Assembly (NCBI GenBank): GCA_046731855.1
Contig: JBKPLX010000141.1
Coordinates: forward strand, 1 to 7,927
DNA length: 7,927 nucleotides
Direction: 5' to 3'
Source: Udaeobacter sp046731855
GTDB lineage: Bacteria > Verrucomicrobiota > Verrucomicrobiia > Chthoniobacterales > UBA10450
Part shown: in pieces, positions 1 to 6,126 of the stretch
Position numbering within the stretch: the first letter of the stretch is position 1
Layout: each line of letters opens with the position of its first letter
Position numbers and translations under genes: made by a program
The notes under the pieces: model-generated
Told to the model about the DNA's origin: nothing
Seen by the model: only the letters and a program-made list of their open reading frames with translations
Databases searched by the model: none

Positions 1-291
1 CATCTGCTGGATTGCCATGGCGACAAACTTTCCAACGTCTTCGTAATCTGTGCCTGCGATCTTGGCGTACATGATCGCCTTCGCATCGGACCAGGTAGAT
101 CCTTTCGGATAAAGAACGCATGGCAATCCCTGCTCGGCTCCCGCGCTGTTGTCGAGAACCCAGCCTGCCGGCGCATCGATTTTAAACGCAGCCTTGGGAC
201 CGTAAACGATTCCACCCCGAAATGTCTGCTGGGCGAAAACGCCTCCGCAAGCTATAAGGAATCCGAGCCCGAAAAGAAAAGTCGTTTTCAT
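1..291 (-). CDS. Secreted hypothetical protein, 5' part only (3' end outside window)
   Basis: An open minus-strand frame of 97 codons starts at an ATG (289-291) and runs off the left edge without a stop. The first 20 or so residues look like a Sec signal peptide: Lys2, a hydrophobic stretch rich in Phe, Leu and Gly, then VFA before Gln-Gln (likely cleavage after about residue 20). The mature part begins with a stretch ending in FKIDAPAGWVLDN, followed by GLPCVLYPKGSTW and a segment with IMYAKI. I do not recognise a named family, so I give no function beyond probable export to the periplasm or cell surface. Cys15 lies inside the signal segment, but its surroundings do not form a convincing lipobox. 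No clear Shine-Dalgarno sequence precedes the ATG. The gene is divergent from the DUF4239 gene, with as little as 14 bases between them. Confidence 0.8.
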   Translation of the reverse strand, partial: MKTTFLFGLGFLIACGGVFAQQTFRGGIVYGPKAAFKIDAPAGWVLDNSAGAEQGLPCVLYPKGSTWSDAKAIMYAKIAGTDYEDVGKFVAMAIQQM

Positions 292-305
292 GATTTGCGC
301 GCAGT

Positions 306-1163
306 TTGGGCGGCTCCTTGCGTGAAATCGATTCTTTTCTCTCGACAATTCTTCAATATTTTGGCGAGAAGTTAGAAGGATTTGTGCAATTCCTACTTAA
401 CTTACCGCCGCCAATTTCATTTTTCGTCGTCTCGGCGATTACGACCTCGCTCGCCCTGGCAGGCCTTTACTTGGTGCGCAGTAAGTATTCGGCGGAAGTC
501 CTAAAGGAGAACCACGAAGTAGCTGCGATCATTTTCAATGCGTTCGGACTGTTTTACGGTGTGCTGCTCGCGTTTGTGGTCTTTGTTACATGGAATGGAT
601 ACGACGAAGCCACAAAGAACCTCCAACTGGAAGCCAATGAGGTGGCTGACATTTTTCACATAACAAGCGTATTCCCCGACCCAGCGGGCGAAACGATACG
701 GCAAACACTAAAGGATTATGTCACTTCGGTATATAACGATGAACTGAAGAGAATGTCACAGGGCGAGGTAAGCCTCCATTCCACTCCAGAAATGGAAAAG
801 CTCCTGACGGTATTCTATCAGGTGGACGAGAAGTCGGTTCCCAACAGTGAGATCTACGCCGAAGGATTAAAGCGCTTAAATAACCTCGCTGAGTATCGTC
901 GACTCAGAATATTTGCGGGGAACGACACCGTGCCACCCGTTGTCTGGTTGGTCCTGCTTGTTGGCAGCGTGATCAGTATTTCGTACACCTACTTCTTCGG
1001 AATGAAGAACATCAGGGCGCAATACCTGATTGCTGCGTCGCTTACGGTAACGATCACGATGATTTTGTTTTTGATCTATGTCCTGGATCACCCGTTTACA
1101 GGGACAAGCAAGGTAAGCGCGGAGCCGCTCAAAGACGTGATCGAGATTATGCAAAAGGGCTGA
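306..1163 (+). CDS. DUF4239 (bestrophin-like) integral membrane protein
   Basis: This 285-residue frame has the DUF4239 layout. Two N-terminal membrane segments (about residues 36-57 and 73-95) are followed by a soluble helical domain (about 96-208) and two C-terminal membrane segments (about 211-231 and 239-260). The family hallmark is visible: NAFGLFYGVLLAFVVFVTW at the second segment, then an acidic helix containing LEANEVADIF. Members are inner-membrane proteins, distantly bestrophin-like and possibly channels, but their function is not established. The start is uncertain. An in-frame stop at 291-293 leaves no ATG, so the candidates are TTG 306, TTG 318 or GTG 384. GTG 384 follows AGAAGGA with a short 3-base spacing and would give a 260-residue protein beginning close to the first membrane helix. 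By eye its codons look more A/T-rich than those of the neighbouring genes. It is convergent with the DUF3008 gene, 35 bases apart, and no convincing terminator lies between them. Confidence 0.8.
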   Translation: MGGSLREIDSFLSTILQYFGEKLEGFVQFLLNLPPPISFFVVSAITTSLALAGLYLVRSKYSAEVLKENHEVAAIIFNAFGLFYGVLLAFVVFVTWNGYDEATKNLQLEANEVADIFHITSVFPDPAGETIRQTLKDYVTSVYNDELKRMSQGEVSLHSTPEMEKLLTVFYQVDEKSVPNSEIYAEGLKRLNNLAEYRRLRIFAGNDTVPPVVWLVLLVGSVISISYTYFFGMKNIRAQYLIAASLTVTITMILFLIYVLDHPFTGTSKVSAEPLKDVIEIMQKG

Positions 1164-1198
1164 GCAGTGTGGCCGTCTCGAAAGCTTCGGCTAAATTC

Positions 1199-1387
1199 TT
1201 AATGCCGTTTCTTCCTTGTCGGTTTCCCTTTGCGCTTGGTCTTGGCCATCCTGCGCAGCTCCGTTTTGCTCATCGATTTGTACATCCCTCGTGAAGCGCC
1301 TTTGAGGGACGACTTGGAGCGTTTGCCGCGCTTTGCAGCGAGCGCAGCGCCGGCGGCCATTTGCTGTTTCTTTGATTTTGCAGGCAT
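1199..1387 (-). CDS. Small basic DUF3008 family protein
   Basis: A 62-residue, strongly basic protein starting at ATG (1385-1387). The N-terminus MPAKSKKQQMAAGAALAAKR and the later pattern LKGASRGMYKSM followed by ELRRMAKTKRKG match the DUF3008 family (PF11450) almost over its whole length. These are short stand-alone proteins of unknown function. The C-terminal tail PTRKKRH is more basic than I recall for typical members. High Lys/Arg content would allow nucleic-acid binding, but that is inference from composition only. The gene lies 18 bases downstream of the permease stop on the same strand, so it is probably the last cistron of the same transcript. It has no obvious Shine-Dalgarno sequence. 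Confidence 0.85.
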   Translation of the reverse strand: MPAKSKKQQMAAGAALAAKRGKRSKSSLKGASRGMYKSMSKTELRRMAKTKRKGKPTRKKRH

Positions 1388-1405
1388 ACAAATAGGTTTC
1401 GCATC

Positions 1406-2986
1406 TCAAATGCGAGATGGATTCATTTCGACTGCACCGAACTTCCGCCAGAAAAAGTACGCGGGCACACCGGTCAAGACGATGAGAATCCCGATTCCCG
1501 ATGTTGCAGGCGCGAGAAAGCCAAGATCGACAATCAACAATCCAGCTAGCAGCACCGAGATGATGGGTACGACCGGATAGCCCCACGTGCGATATGGGCG
1601 ATCGGCATCGGGTTTTGTTCGCCGCAAAATCATTACGGCGACAACCATTAGGATGTAAAAAAGCAAATCCGCCGAGACAATGTATTCGAGAAGTTGGTTG
1701 TAAACATTTCCATGAACCATCTGATGTGTTGTGGGGTGGCGTGTTACCGTGCGTGGCAGAGTGAGGAGCACGGTCCAGATTCCTTGGACTACTAACGCCG
1801 CGGCCGGAACATGAAAGCGATTGGTGGTTCCAACCCTCTTGAAGAACAAGCGGTCGCGCGCCATCGCATAATAAACGCGGGCTCCGGAAAGAATCAGACC
1901 ATTATTGCAACCAAAGGTAGAAATCATGATTGCTGCTGCCATGCACATCGCACCGGGACGACCAAAAATAGTATTCATCATGGCTACGGCGACGCGATTG
2001 TGAGGCGCGTGCTCGATTTCCGAAAACGGCAACGCGGCGATGTAAGCAAGGTTGGCCAGCAAATACAGAATCACGACGATGCCGCAGCCTACTACGAGCG
2101 CACGCACCAGATTTTTTCCCGGATCGCGTATTTCGCTGCCAATGAATGTGACGTTTGTCCAGGCGGTCTGCGCGAAGAGCGGACCGACCATTGATTTTCC
2201 AAACAGCAGTACGAGGGCCAGCCCGCCGACAAATGTAAAGCCGGGCTGCGCGATTTGCGGGCTCCACCCATTCGCCCATGAGTCCCACCATGCCGAGTTC
2301 AACGCAGCAGAGTTGGCATTCCAGCCTAACGACAGGCCAATCACAACTACCGCGGCGAGCGCAGCCGTTTTTGCAAACGTGAACGTGTTTTGGACAATCT
2401 TTCCTGCTTCAAGCCCGCGCGTGTTCGTCCAAGTCAGCAACGCGATCAAGCCAATCGCGACCAATTGTTCGGTGGAAAGACTGATCGCATAGCTGCCGAA
2501 TGAAATTGGCGCAACCAGATAATTGTCCGGGGAAACTGCCACGACAAAAACACCAAGAAATTTTGCAAATGCGATCGCCACAGCGGCGATGGTCCCGGTT
2601 TGAATCACCAGAAACAGAGTCCAGCCATACAAGAACCCGATGGATTTTCCGTATGCTTCGCGCAAAAAGACGTAAACGCCGCCAGCGCGCGGCATCATGG
2701 TCGCAAGTTCCGAGCAACAAAGCGCGCCAGTGATCGTTAACAAACCGGCAACTGCCCATGCGAGCAGCAGCCAGCCTGGCGCGCCGCTCAGTCGCGACGA
2801 TTCTGCCGAAGTGATAAAGATTCCCGAGCCGATCATCGAGCCAATTACAATCATGGTGGCGTCGACCGGTCCGAGTGCACGGACGAGACCGCGGGCGCGT
2901 GGTGGAGACGGCCCGCCCTCGGGCAGTACGGGGTCTGCCTTTCGGCGCGGGTGCGCGCCGGCTTCATGGTTGCTGTTTTTCGTCAC
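1406..2986 (-). CDS. APC superfamily amino acid permease coupled to the pxp operon
   Basis: A 526-residue polytopic inner-membrane transporter of the amino acid-polyamine-organocation superfamily, closest in look to the LAT/SteT-type branch. A Pro/Arg-rich cytoplasmic tail (1-38) precedes TM1, whose GSMIGSGIF (49-57) is the unwound-helix motif that contacts substrate in this fold. Later hallmarks are SELATMMPRAGGVYVFLREAYG after TM2, the AWTNVTFIGSEIRDPGKNL stretch with the conserved loop, FGCNNGLILSGARVYYAMARD, and RPYRTWGYPVVP before the last helices. About 12 membrane helices are visible. The start is a GTG whose first bases overlap the pxpA stop (GTGA), implying translational coupling. 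The context suggests uptake of 5-oxoproline, or of a peptide-derived or acidic amino acid feeding PxpABC. The sequence alone does not fix the substrate, and uptake versus exchange cannot be told apart. Confidence 0.92.
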   Translation of the reverse strand: MTKNSNHEAGAHPRRKADPVLPEGGPSPPRARGLVRALGPVDATMIVIGSMIGSGIFITSAESSRLSGAPGWLLLAWAVAGLLTITGALCCSELATMMPRAGGVYVFLREAYGKSIGFLYGWTLFLVIQTGTIAAVAIAFAKFLGVFVVAVSPDNYLVAPISFGSYAISLSTEQLVAIGLIALLTWTNTRGLEAGKIVQNTFTFAKTAALAAVVVIGLSLGWNANSAALNSAWWDSWANGWSPQIAQPGFTFVGGLALVLLFGKSMVGPLFAQTAWTNVTFIGSEIRDPGKNLVRALVVGCGIVVILYLLANLAYIAALPFSEIEHAPHNRVAVAMMNTIFGRPGAMCMAAAIMISTFGCNNGLILSGARVYYAMARDRLFFKRVGTTNRFHVPAAALVVQGIWTVLLTLPRTVTRHPTTHQMVHGNVYNQLLEYIVSADLLFYILMVVAVMILRRTKPDADRPYRTWGYPVVPIISVLLAGLLIVDLGFLAPATSGIGILIVLTGVPAYFFWRKFGAVEMNPSRI

Positions 2987-3738
2987 AACGAACTCTGCGG
3001 CGCACCGATTCTCACGCCTTCGCGCTCAAGCTGTGACCGCAGTTCACGTGCGAACTCAACAGCTCCGGGTGTATCGCCATGTACGCAGATTGTTTCTCCG
3101 CGCACGTCGACATCGCGGCCTTCGACCGAGCGCACTTTGCCTTCGCGCAACATCCGCAGCACACGCTCGGCAGCTTCTTTTGGATCATGAAGCAACGCAT
3201 CCGGTCGCGTACGCGGAACCAGCCACCCGTCATTCAGGTAATTACGATCGGCGAAAATTTCACGCGCGATTTGCAAGCCATGCGCCTCGCCGCCACGGGC
3301 GAGCTTGCTTTTGTCCGGCGCGAAAAGGATTAACTTTGGATCGACCGACTCGATGGCCCGCGCGATCGCATCAGCCAATTCGTCATCCCGGACGGCCATG
3401 TTATAGAGGGCGCCGTGCGGTTTGACGTGATTTGGGCGCACACCCACGGCAGAGGCAATCGCTTGAAAAACTCCGAGCTGATAAGCCACGGCGTCGAACA
3501 CTTCTTGATTACTTACCTTTAGTTCCTTGCGTCCGAAATTTTCACGATCGAAAAAACTTGGATGTGCTCCGATCGCGACTCCATGCTTTTTCGCCTCAGA
3601 AACAGCAGCGTGGATCGTGTCCGAATCGCCAGCGTGAAATCCAGTCGCGATATTTGCCGAGCTGATGAGCTCAAATAATTCGTCATCGTGGCCTGAGCCT
3701 TCACCGAGATCGGCATTGAGGTCGACGATTAGATTCAT
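2983..3738 (-). CDS. pxpA: 5-oxoprolinase subunit PxpA (LamB/YcsF family)
   Basis: A 251-residue protein, full length for the LamB/YcsF family (about 245-255). PxpA acts with PxpB and PxpC in the cytoplasm to hydrolyse 5-oxoproline to L-glutamate at the cost of ATP. Motifs in order: DLNADLGEG (6-14), ANIATGFHAGD (28-38), IGAHPSFFDRENFGR (56-70), VKPHGALYN (105-113), then a segment with ADRNYLNDGWLVPR near residue 190 and ICVHGDTPGA near the C-terminus. The Asp/Glu/His residues of these motifs form the putative active-site pocket of the barrel. One oddity is Thr32, where the copies I remember carry Cys (ACGFHAGD). The start ATG overlaps the pxpC stop (ATGA) and the stop overlaps the permease GTG, so it is translationally coupled on both sides. 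Identification is firm from the motifs and the pxpB-pxpC-pxpA order. Confidence 0.96.
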   Translation of the reverse strand: MNLIVDLNADLGEGSGHDDELFELISSANIATGFHAGDSDTIHAAVSEAKKHGVAIGAHPSFFDRENFGRKELKVSNQEVFDAVAYQLGVFQAIASAVGVRPNHVKPHGALYNMAVRDDELADAIARAIESVDPKLILFAPDKSKLARGGEAHGLQIAREIFADRNYLNDGWLVPRTRPDALLHDPKEAAERVLRMLREGKVRSVEGRDVDVRGETICVHGDTPGAVEFARELRSQLEREGVRIGAPQSSL

Positions 3739-4703
3739 GAGGTATGTAAACTGAGCCCAACGCGAAAGAGTTCCAGTTGGCGCTCGCGCTCGAGTAAAAG
3801 CCGGTTCGCATCAGCCAGCGAGACTTCGGAAAAACGGACGTGATCGCCGGCGCGAAGTTGCGCTGCAACACCGAGATCAATAGTGATCACGTGCGCCATT
3901 TTCGGGTAACCACCGATAGTTTGGCAATCTCCCAAAAGTAAAATCGGCTTGCCGCTCGGCGGAACCTGGATTGTACCGGGAGCCACTGCTTCGGAGACCA
4001 GATCGCTCTGGTCGACCCGTTTCAGTTCTGGACCTTCAAGACGCACGCCCATGCGATCGGAATCGGCGGAAATGGCGAATTCGTGTTCCTTGAATCGTTG
4101 AATCGTTGCTTCGCTGAATCGAGACCAATCCACGCCGCGAATGAAACGCAAAATTGGTTTGGGTTTTGCCGGACTCACCCAATCGTGAGACGCGGTCCAC
4201 GCAGAAATACCTGTAGCCGGCGTCGGCGACCCCGGCCACATACCGAGCGGAAGAACATCCCGATCGCGTAAAGCGCGTCCCTGGTAACCGCCGAAACCAG
4301 CGCGTAAGTCGGTGGAGCGGCTTTTGAGAACGGGCTCAATATCAATCCCGCCGGAAATTGCTACCCATGATCGACAACCGACTTTGGGCGCGCCGATTTT
4401 CAACTTTTCGCCTGCACGAACGGAACCAGCGTGGCCCGCGGGCAATGCACTCGATCCAACGCGCACATCGAAGTCACCGCCGCACCACGCGAGAACACGT
4501 TCATCCTCAAAGCGCAATTGCAAACCACCTAGACTAATCTCGAGTCCTGCGGCCCCTTCATCGTTGCCGGCCAGCAGATTCGCCACACGCAACCCGAAGG
4601 AATCCAATCCGCCGCCTAACGAAACCCCCAGCTCGCGAAACCCCATGCGGCCAAGATCCTGCACGCTGGTAAGAAATCCCGCGCGTTCAACAAACACCCT
4701 CAT
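3735..4703 (-). CDS. pxpC: 5-oxoprolinase subunit PxpC (KipA / biotin-dependent carboxyltransferase-like)
   Basis: A 322-residue protein with the two-part fold of the KipA/allophanate hydrolase subunit 2 family. The N-terminal half shows SVQDLGRMGFRELGVSLGGGLDSF (13-36), AGLEISLGG (52-60) and AISGGIDIEPVLKSRST (115-131). The C-terminal half shows ISADSDRMGVRLEGPEL, then GTIQVPPSGKPILLLGDCQTIGGYPK and the ending LRAGDHVRF. Partnered with PxpB, it is thought to form the ATP-using half of the 5-oxoprolinase. Residues 155-164, directly after DVLPLG and between the two halves, are encoded by a palindromic repeat (4212-4240), which has another copy in pxpB. The ATG lies 9 bases after the pxpB stop and the TGA overlaps the pxpA ATG. 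The unrelated name KipA reflects a kinase-inhibitor antagonist role in Bacillus sporulation. The gene order here favours PxpC. Confidence 0.95.
   Translation of the reverse strand: MRVFVERAGFLTSVQDLGRMGFRELGVSLGGGLDSFGLRVANLLAGNDEGAAGLEISLGGLQLRFEDERVLAWCGGDFDVRVGSSALPAGHAGSVRAGEKLKIGAPKVGCRSWVAISGGIDIEPVLKSRSTDLRAGFGGYQGRALRDRDVLPLGMWPGSPTPATGISAWTASHDWVSPAKPKPILRFIRGVDWSRFSEATIQRFKEHEFAISADSDRMGVRLEGPELKRVDQSDLVSEAVAPGTIQVPPSGKPILLLGDCQTIGGYPKMAHVITIDLGVAAQLRAGDHVRFSEVSLADANRLLLERERQLELFRVGLSLHTS
4211..4240. repeat. Intragenic palindromic repeat, copy 1 (inside pxpC)
   Basis: The segment folds on itself around 4225-4227. GCCGG (4216-4220) pairs with CCGGC (4232-4236) and GTC (4222-4224) with GAC (4228-4230), with a single C-C mismatch between them. 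TGT (4212-4214) can extend the stem with ACA (4238-4240). Positions 4211-4236 match the reverse complement of 5151-5176 at 22 of 26 positions. It encodes MWPGSPTPAT (residues 155-164) of PxpC, between the two halves of the protein. Confidence 0.7.
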
Positions 4704-4712
4704 GACTGCTGC

Positions 4713-5432
4713 TCAACGCTTGAAGGATTCAAATTCATCACGCGAGATTTTGCGGAAGCGCACACGGTCGCCGGCGCGCAAAAGTGTGGGCGGATTTTTC
4801 TGGGGATCGAACAAGCGCAATGGCGTGCGTCCAATGAGATTCCAGCCACCGGGCGAACGTAGCGGATAAATTCCCGTTTGGGCGCCACCAATCCCGACAG
4901 AACCGGGCGGAATTTGTTTTCGCGGTACATCCCGTCGCGCTGTCACCAGCTTGTTCGGAAGACCAGCCAGAAATGGAAATCCGGGAACAAATCCGATGCA
5001 GGCTACGCGATACTCAGCGGCGCTGTGAAGATGGACGACTTCGCCTGGCGAGATAGCCGCGCGTCGCGCAACATCATCGATGTCGAGCGCGAATTCCGAA
5101 TCATAGCATACCGGAATTTCTACGGTTCGCGATTGTGATCGCGCGGGTCTGCCGGGGTTAGCGACCCCGGCTACAGCGGCGCGGACGCGCGTTGCCAACC
5201 AATCGAACACCTTGTCTGGTGTTTCAGCCGCTCTGGCGACGACGATCGGATCGAAGAAAACTGTGACGCTTGTATAAGCGGGCGCGAGTTCAATCACGCC
5301 GGGCATGGCAGCCTTTTGAAGCTGCTGAAATGCGCGAAGGACTGTGTCCAACGTCTGCTCAGGCGCATCATCGAATCGCTCTCGCATACGAACAATCAGC
5401 GCGGAATCTCCGAGGGGGACGATTTCCATCAT
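4713..5432 (-). CDS. pxpB: 5-oxoprolinase subunit PxpB (KipI / allophanate hydrolase subunit 1-like)
   Basis: From ATG 5430-5432 this encodes 239 residues, the usual size for PxpB/KipI. The N-terminal domain starts MMEIVPLGDSALIVR, a typical family opening. The C-terminal cyclophilin-like domain (from about residue 103) carries VEIPVCYDSEFALD, HLHSAAEYRVACIGFVPGFPFLAGL (134-158), RRDVPRKQIPPGSVGIGGAQTGIYP (166-190) and SPGGWNLIGRTPL. It pairs with PxpC in the PxpABC 5-oxoprolinase. The open frame extends upstream to 5630, but those 66 codons run through an intergenic palindromic repeat and into the 3' end of the yceI gene, and do not resemble the family, so I reject that start. ATG 5427-5429 is an equally possible start. 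The only ribosome-binding hint is GGA at the edge of the repeat, 8 bases upstream. Residues 86-94, between the two domains, are encoded by a second palindromic repeat. Confidence 0.95.
   Translation of the reverse strand: MMEIVPLGDSALIVRMRERFDDAPEQTLDTVLRAFQQLQKAAMPGVIELAPAYTSVTVFFDPIVVARAAETPDKVFDWLATRVRAAVAGVANPGRPARSQSRTVEIPVCYDSEFALDIDDVARRAAISPGEVVHLHSAAEYRVACIGFVPGFPFLAGLPNKLVTARRDVPRKQIPPGSVGIGGAQTGIYPLRSPGGWNLIGRTPLRLFDPQKNPPTLLRAGDRVRFRKISRDEFESFKR
5151..5176. repeat. Intragenic palindromic repeat, copy 2 (inside pxpB)
   Basis: GCCGGGGT (5151-5158) and ACCCCGGC (5164-5171) form a perfect 8-base inverted repeat with a 5-base loop, followed by TACAG. It is the same element as the copy in pxpC but lies in the opposite orientation relative to transcription. 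In PxpB it encodes AVAGVANPG (residues 86-94), between the N-terminal domain and the C-terminal cyclophilin-like domain. Confidence 0.7.
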
Positions 5433-5435
5433 TTC

Positions 5436-5524
5436 GTCATTCCGAGCGAAGTCGAGGAATCCCGTGGTACAAGCGAGTGTTTCCGCGGGATCCTTCGACT
5501 TCGCTGCGCTGCGCTCAGGATGAC
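5436..5524. repeat. Intergenic palindromic repeat element between yceI and pxpB
   Basis: The left arm 5436-5463 starts GTCATTCCGAGCGAAGTCGA and ends ATCCC. The right arm 5487-5524, read on the opposite strand, starts GTCATCCTGAGCG, has 10 extra bases (CAGCGCAGCG), then continues AAGTCGA and ends ATCCC. The arms are separated by a 23-base spacer (5464-5486). Elements with GTCAT ends of this style recur in intergenic regions of several environmental bacteria, from memory and not checked. In RNA it would form a long hairpin between yceI and pxpB and could affect processing or polarity. Confidence 0.75.
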
Positions 5525-5547
5525 CATGGGTTGAAACGCGCTCACGT

Positions 5548-6126
5548 TCACTCCGCGTGCTTCGCCTCGATCTCGATGTTGATGGCAACCGTTTGACTAA
5601 TGCCGGAGACCGTCTCGGTGGCTGGAGCAAACATCAAATTGAAGTCGCGCCGCGTGATCGGATCGACCGTTACAGCCCAGCGCGTCCGGCTCGTTTCGTT
5701 GATCGGCGTAACTAGTTTCACATGAAGCGTGATCGGCTTGGTCACGCCGTGAATGGTGAGATCGCCCAGAATGTCGCCGCTTTGCGCACCCGTCTGCTTT
5801 ACGCTCCGACTCTTGAACGTCATTTGGGGGAATTTTTCGACGTTAAAAAATTCCGCGCTGCGCAGATGATCGTCTCGCTTTTTGATCCGTGTATCGATGC
5901 TGCGCATGTCGATCTGCGCCGTCACCGAGGAATTCTCCGGACGCTCACGGTCGACATCGATCTTGCCATTGAACTTCGTGAACTTTCCGTGCGTGGTTCC
6001 CAGAAATTGGTGCACACTGAAACCGATCGTCGAGCCCGACGGATCGAACCTGTACGTTTCGTTCGCCGATGCTGCAGAGCTCAGCCCAGTGATTAAGAGT
6101 GCAGCGATAAGATCGCGTTGTTTCAT
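5548..6126 (-). CDS. YceI family periplasmic protein
   Basis: A 192-residue secreted protein. Residues 1-21 form a signal peptide (Lys2 and Arg4, then the hydrophobic LIAALLITGLSSAASA, likely cut before NETYRFD). The rest is a YceI domain. It opens with YRFDPSGSTIGFSVHQFLGTTHGKF, continues with IDMRSIDTRIKKRDDHLRSAEFFNVEKFPQMTF, GDLTIHGVTKPITLHVKL and ITRRDFNLMF, and ends in a final strand containing VAINIEIEA. YceI proteins form a lipocalin-like barrel that binds isoprenoid-type lipids in the periplasm, and some are base- or stress-induced. The ligand here is unknown. The ATG overlaps the recO stop (ATGA), so it is cotranscribed and probably coupled, though no functional link with RecO is evident. 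Downstream, 115 bases holding a palindromic repeat separate it from pxpB. Confidence 0.93.
   Translation of the reverse strand: MKQRDLIAALLITGLSSAASANETYRFDPSGSTIGFSVHQFLGTTHGKFTKFNGKIDVDRERPENSSVTAQIDMRSIDTRIKKRDDHLRSAEFFNVEKFPQMTFKSRSVKQTGAQSGDILGDLTIHGVTKPITLHVKLVTPINETSRTRWAVTVDPITRRDFNLMFAPATETVSGISQTVAINIEIEAKHAE

Noticed and set aside
1164..1198. Possible bidirectional terminator between the convergent DUF4239 and DUF3008 genes
   Set aside because: GCCG (1172-1175) and CGGC (1188-1191) give only a 4-base outer stem with no T-run, too weak to call.
1191..1586. Minus-strand 131-codon frame overlapping DUF3008 and the permease 3' end
   Set aside because: It is a different frame from the recognisable DUF3008 and APC proteins, and its translation has no family features.
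2697..3425. Plus-strand 242-codon frame across the permease and pxpA
   Set aside because: It spans the junction of two firmly identified minus-strand genes and has low-complexity Arg/Ala/Pro composition.
4090..4121. Four tandem 8-base units of the form TTGAATCG (with variation in units 3 and 4) inside pxpC
   Set aside because: The period of 8 is not a codon multiple, and the encoded RFSEATIQRFKE segment looks like ordinary PxpC. Probably coincidence or minor slippage.
5433..5630. N-terminal 66-codon extension of the PxpB frame
   Set aside because: It is encoded by the palindromic repeat and by the opposite reading of the yceI 3' end. Family similarity begins at MMEIVPLGDSAL.
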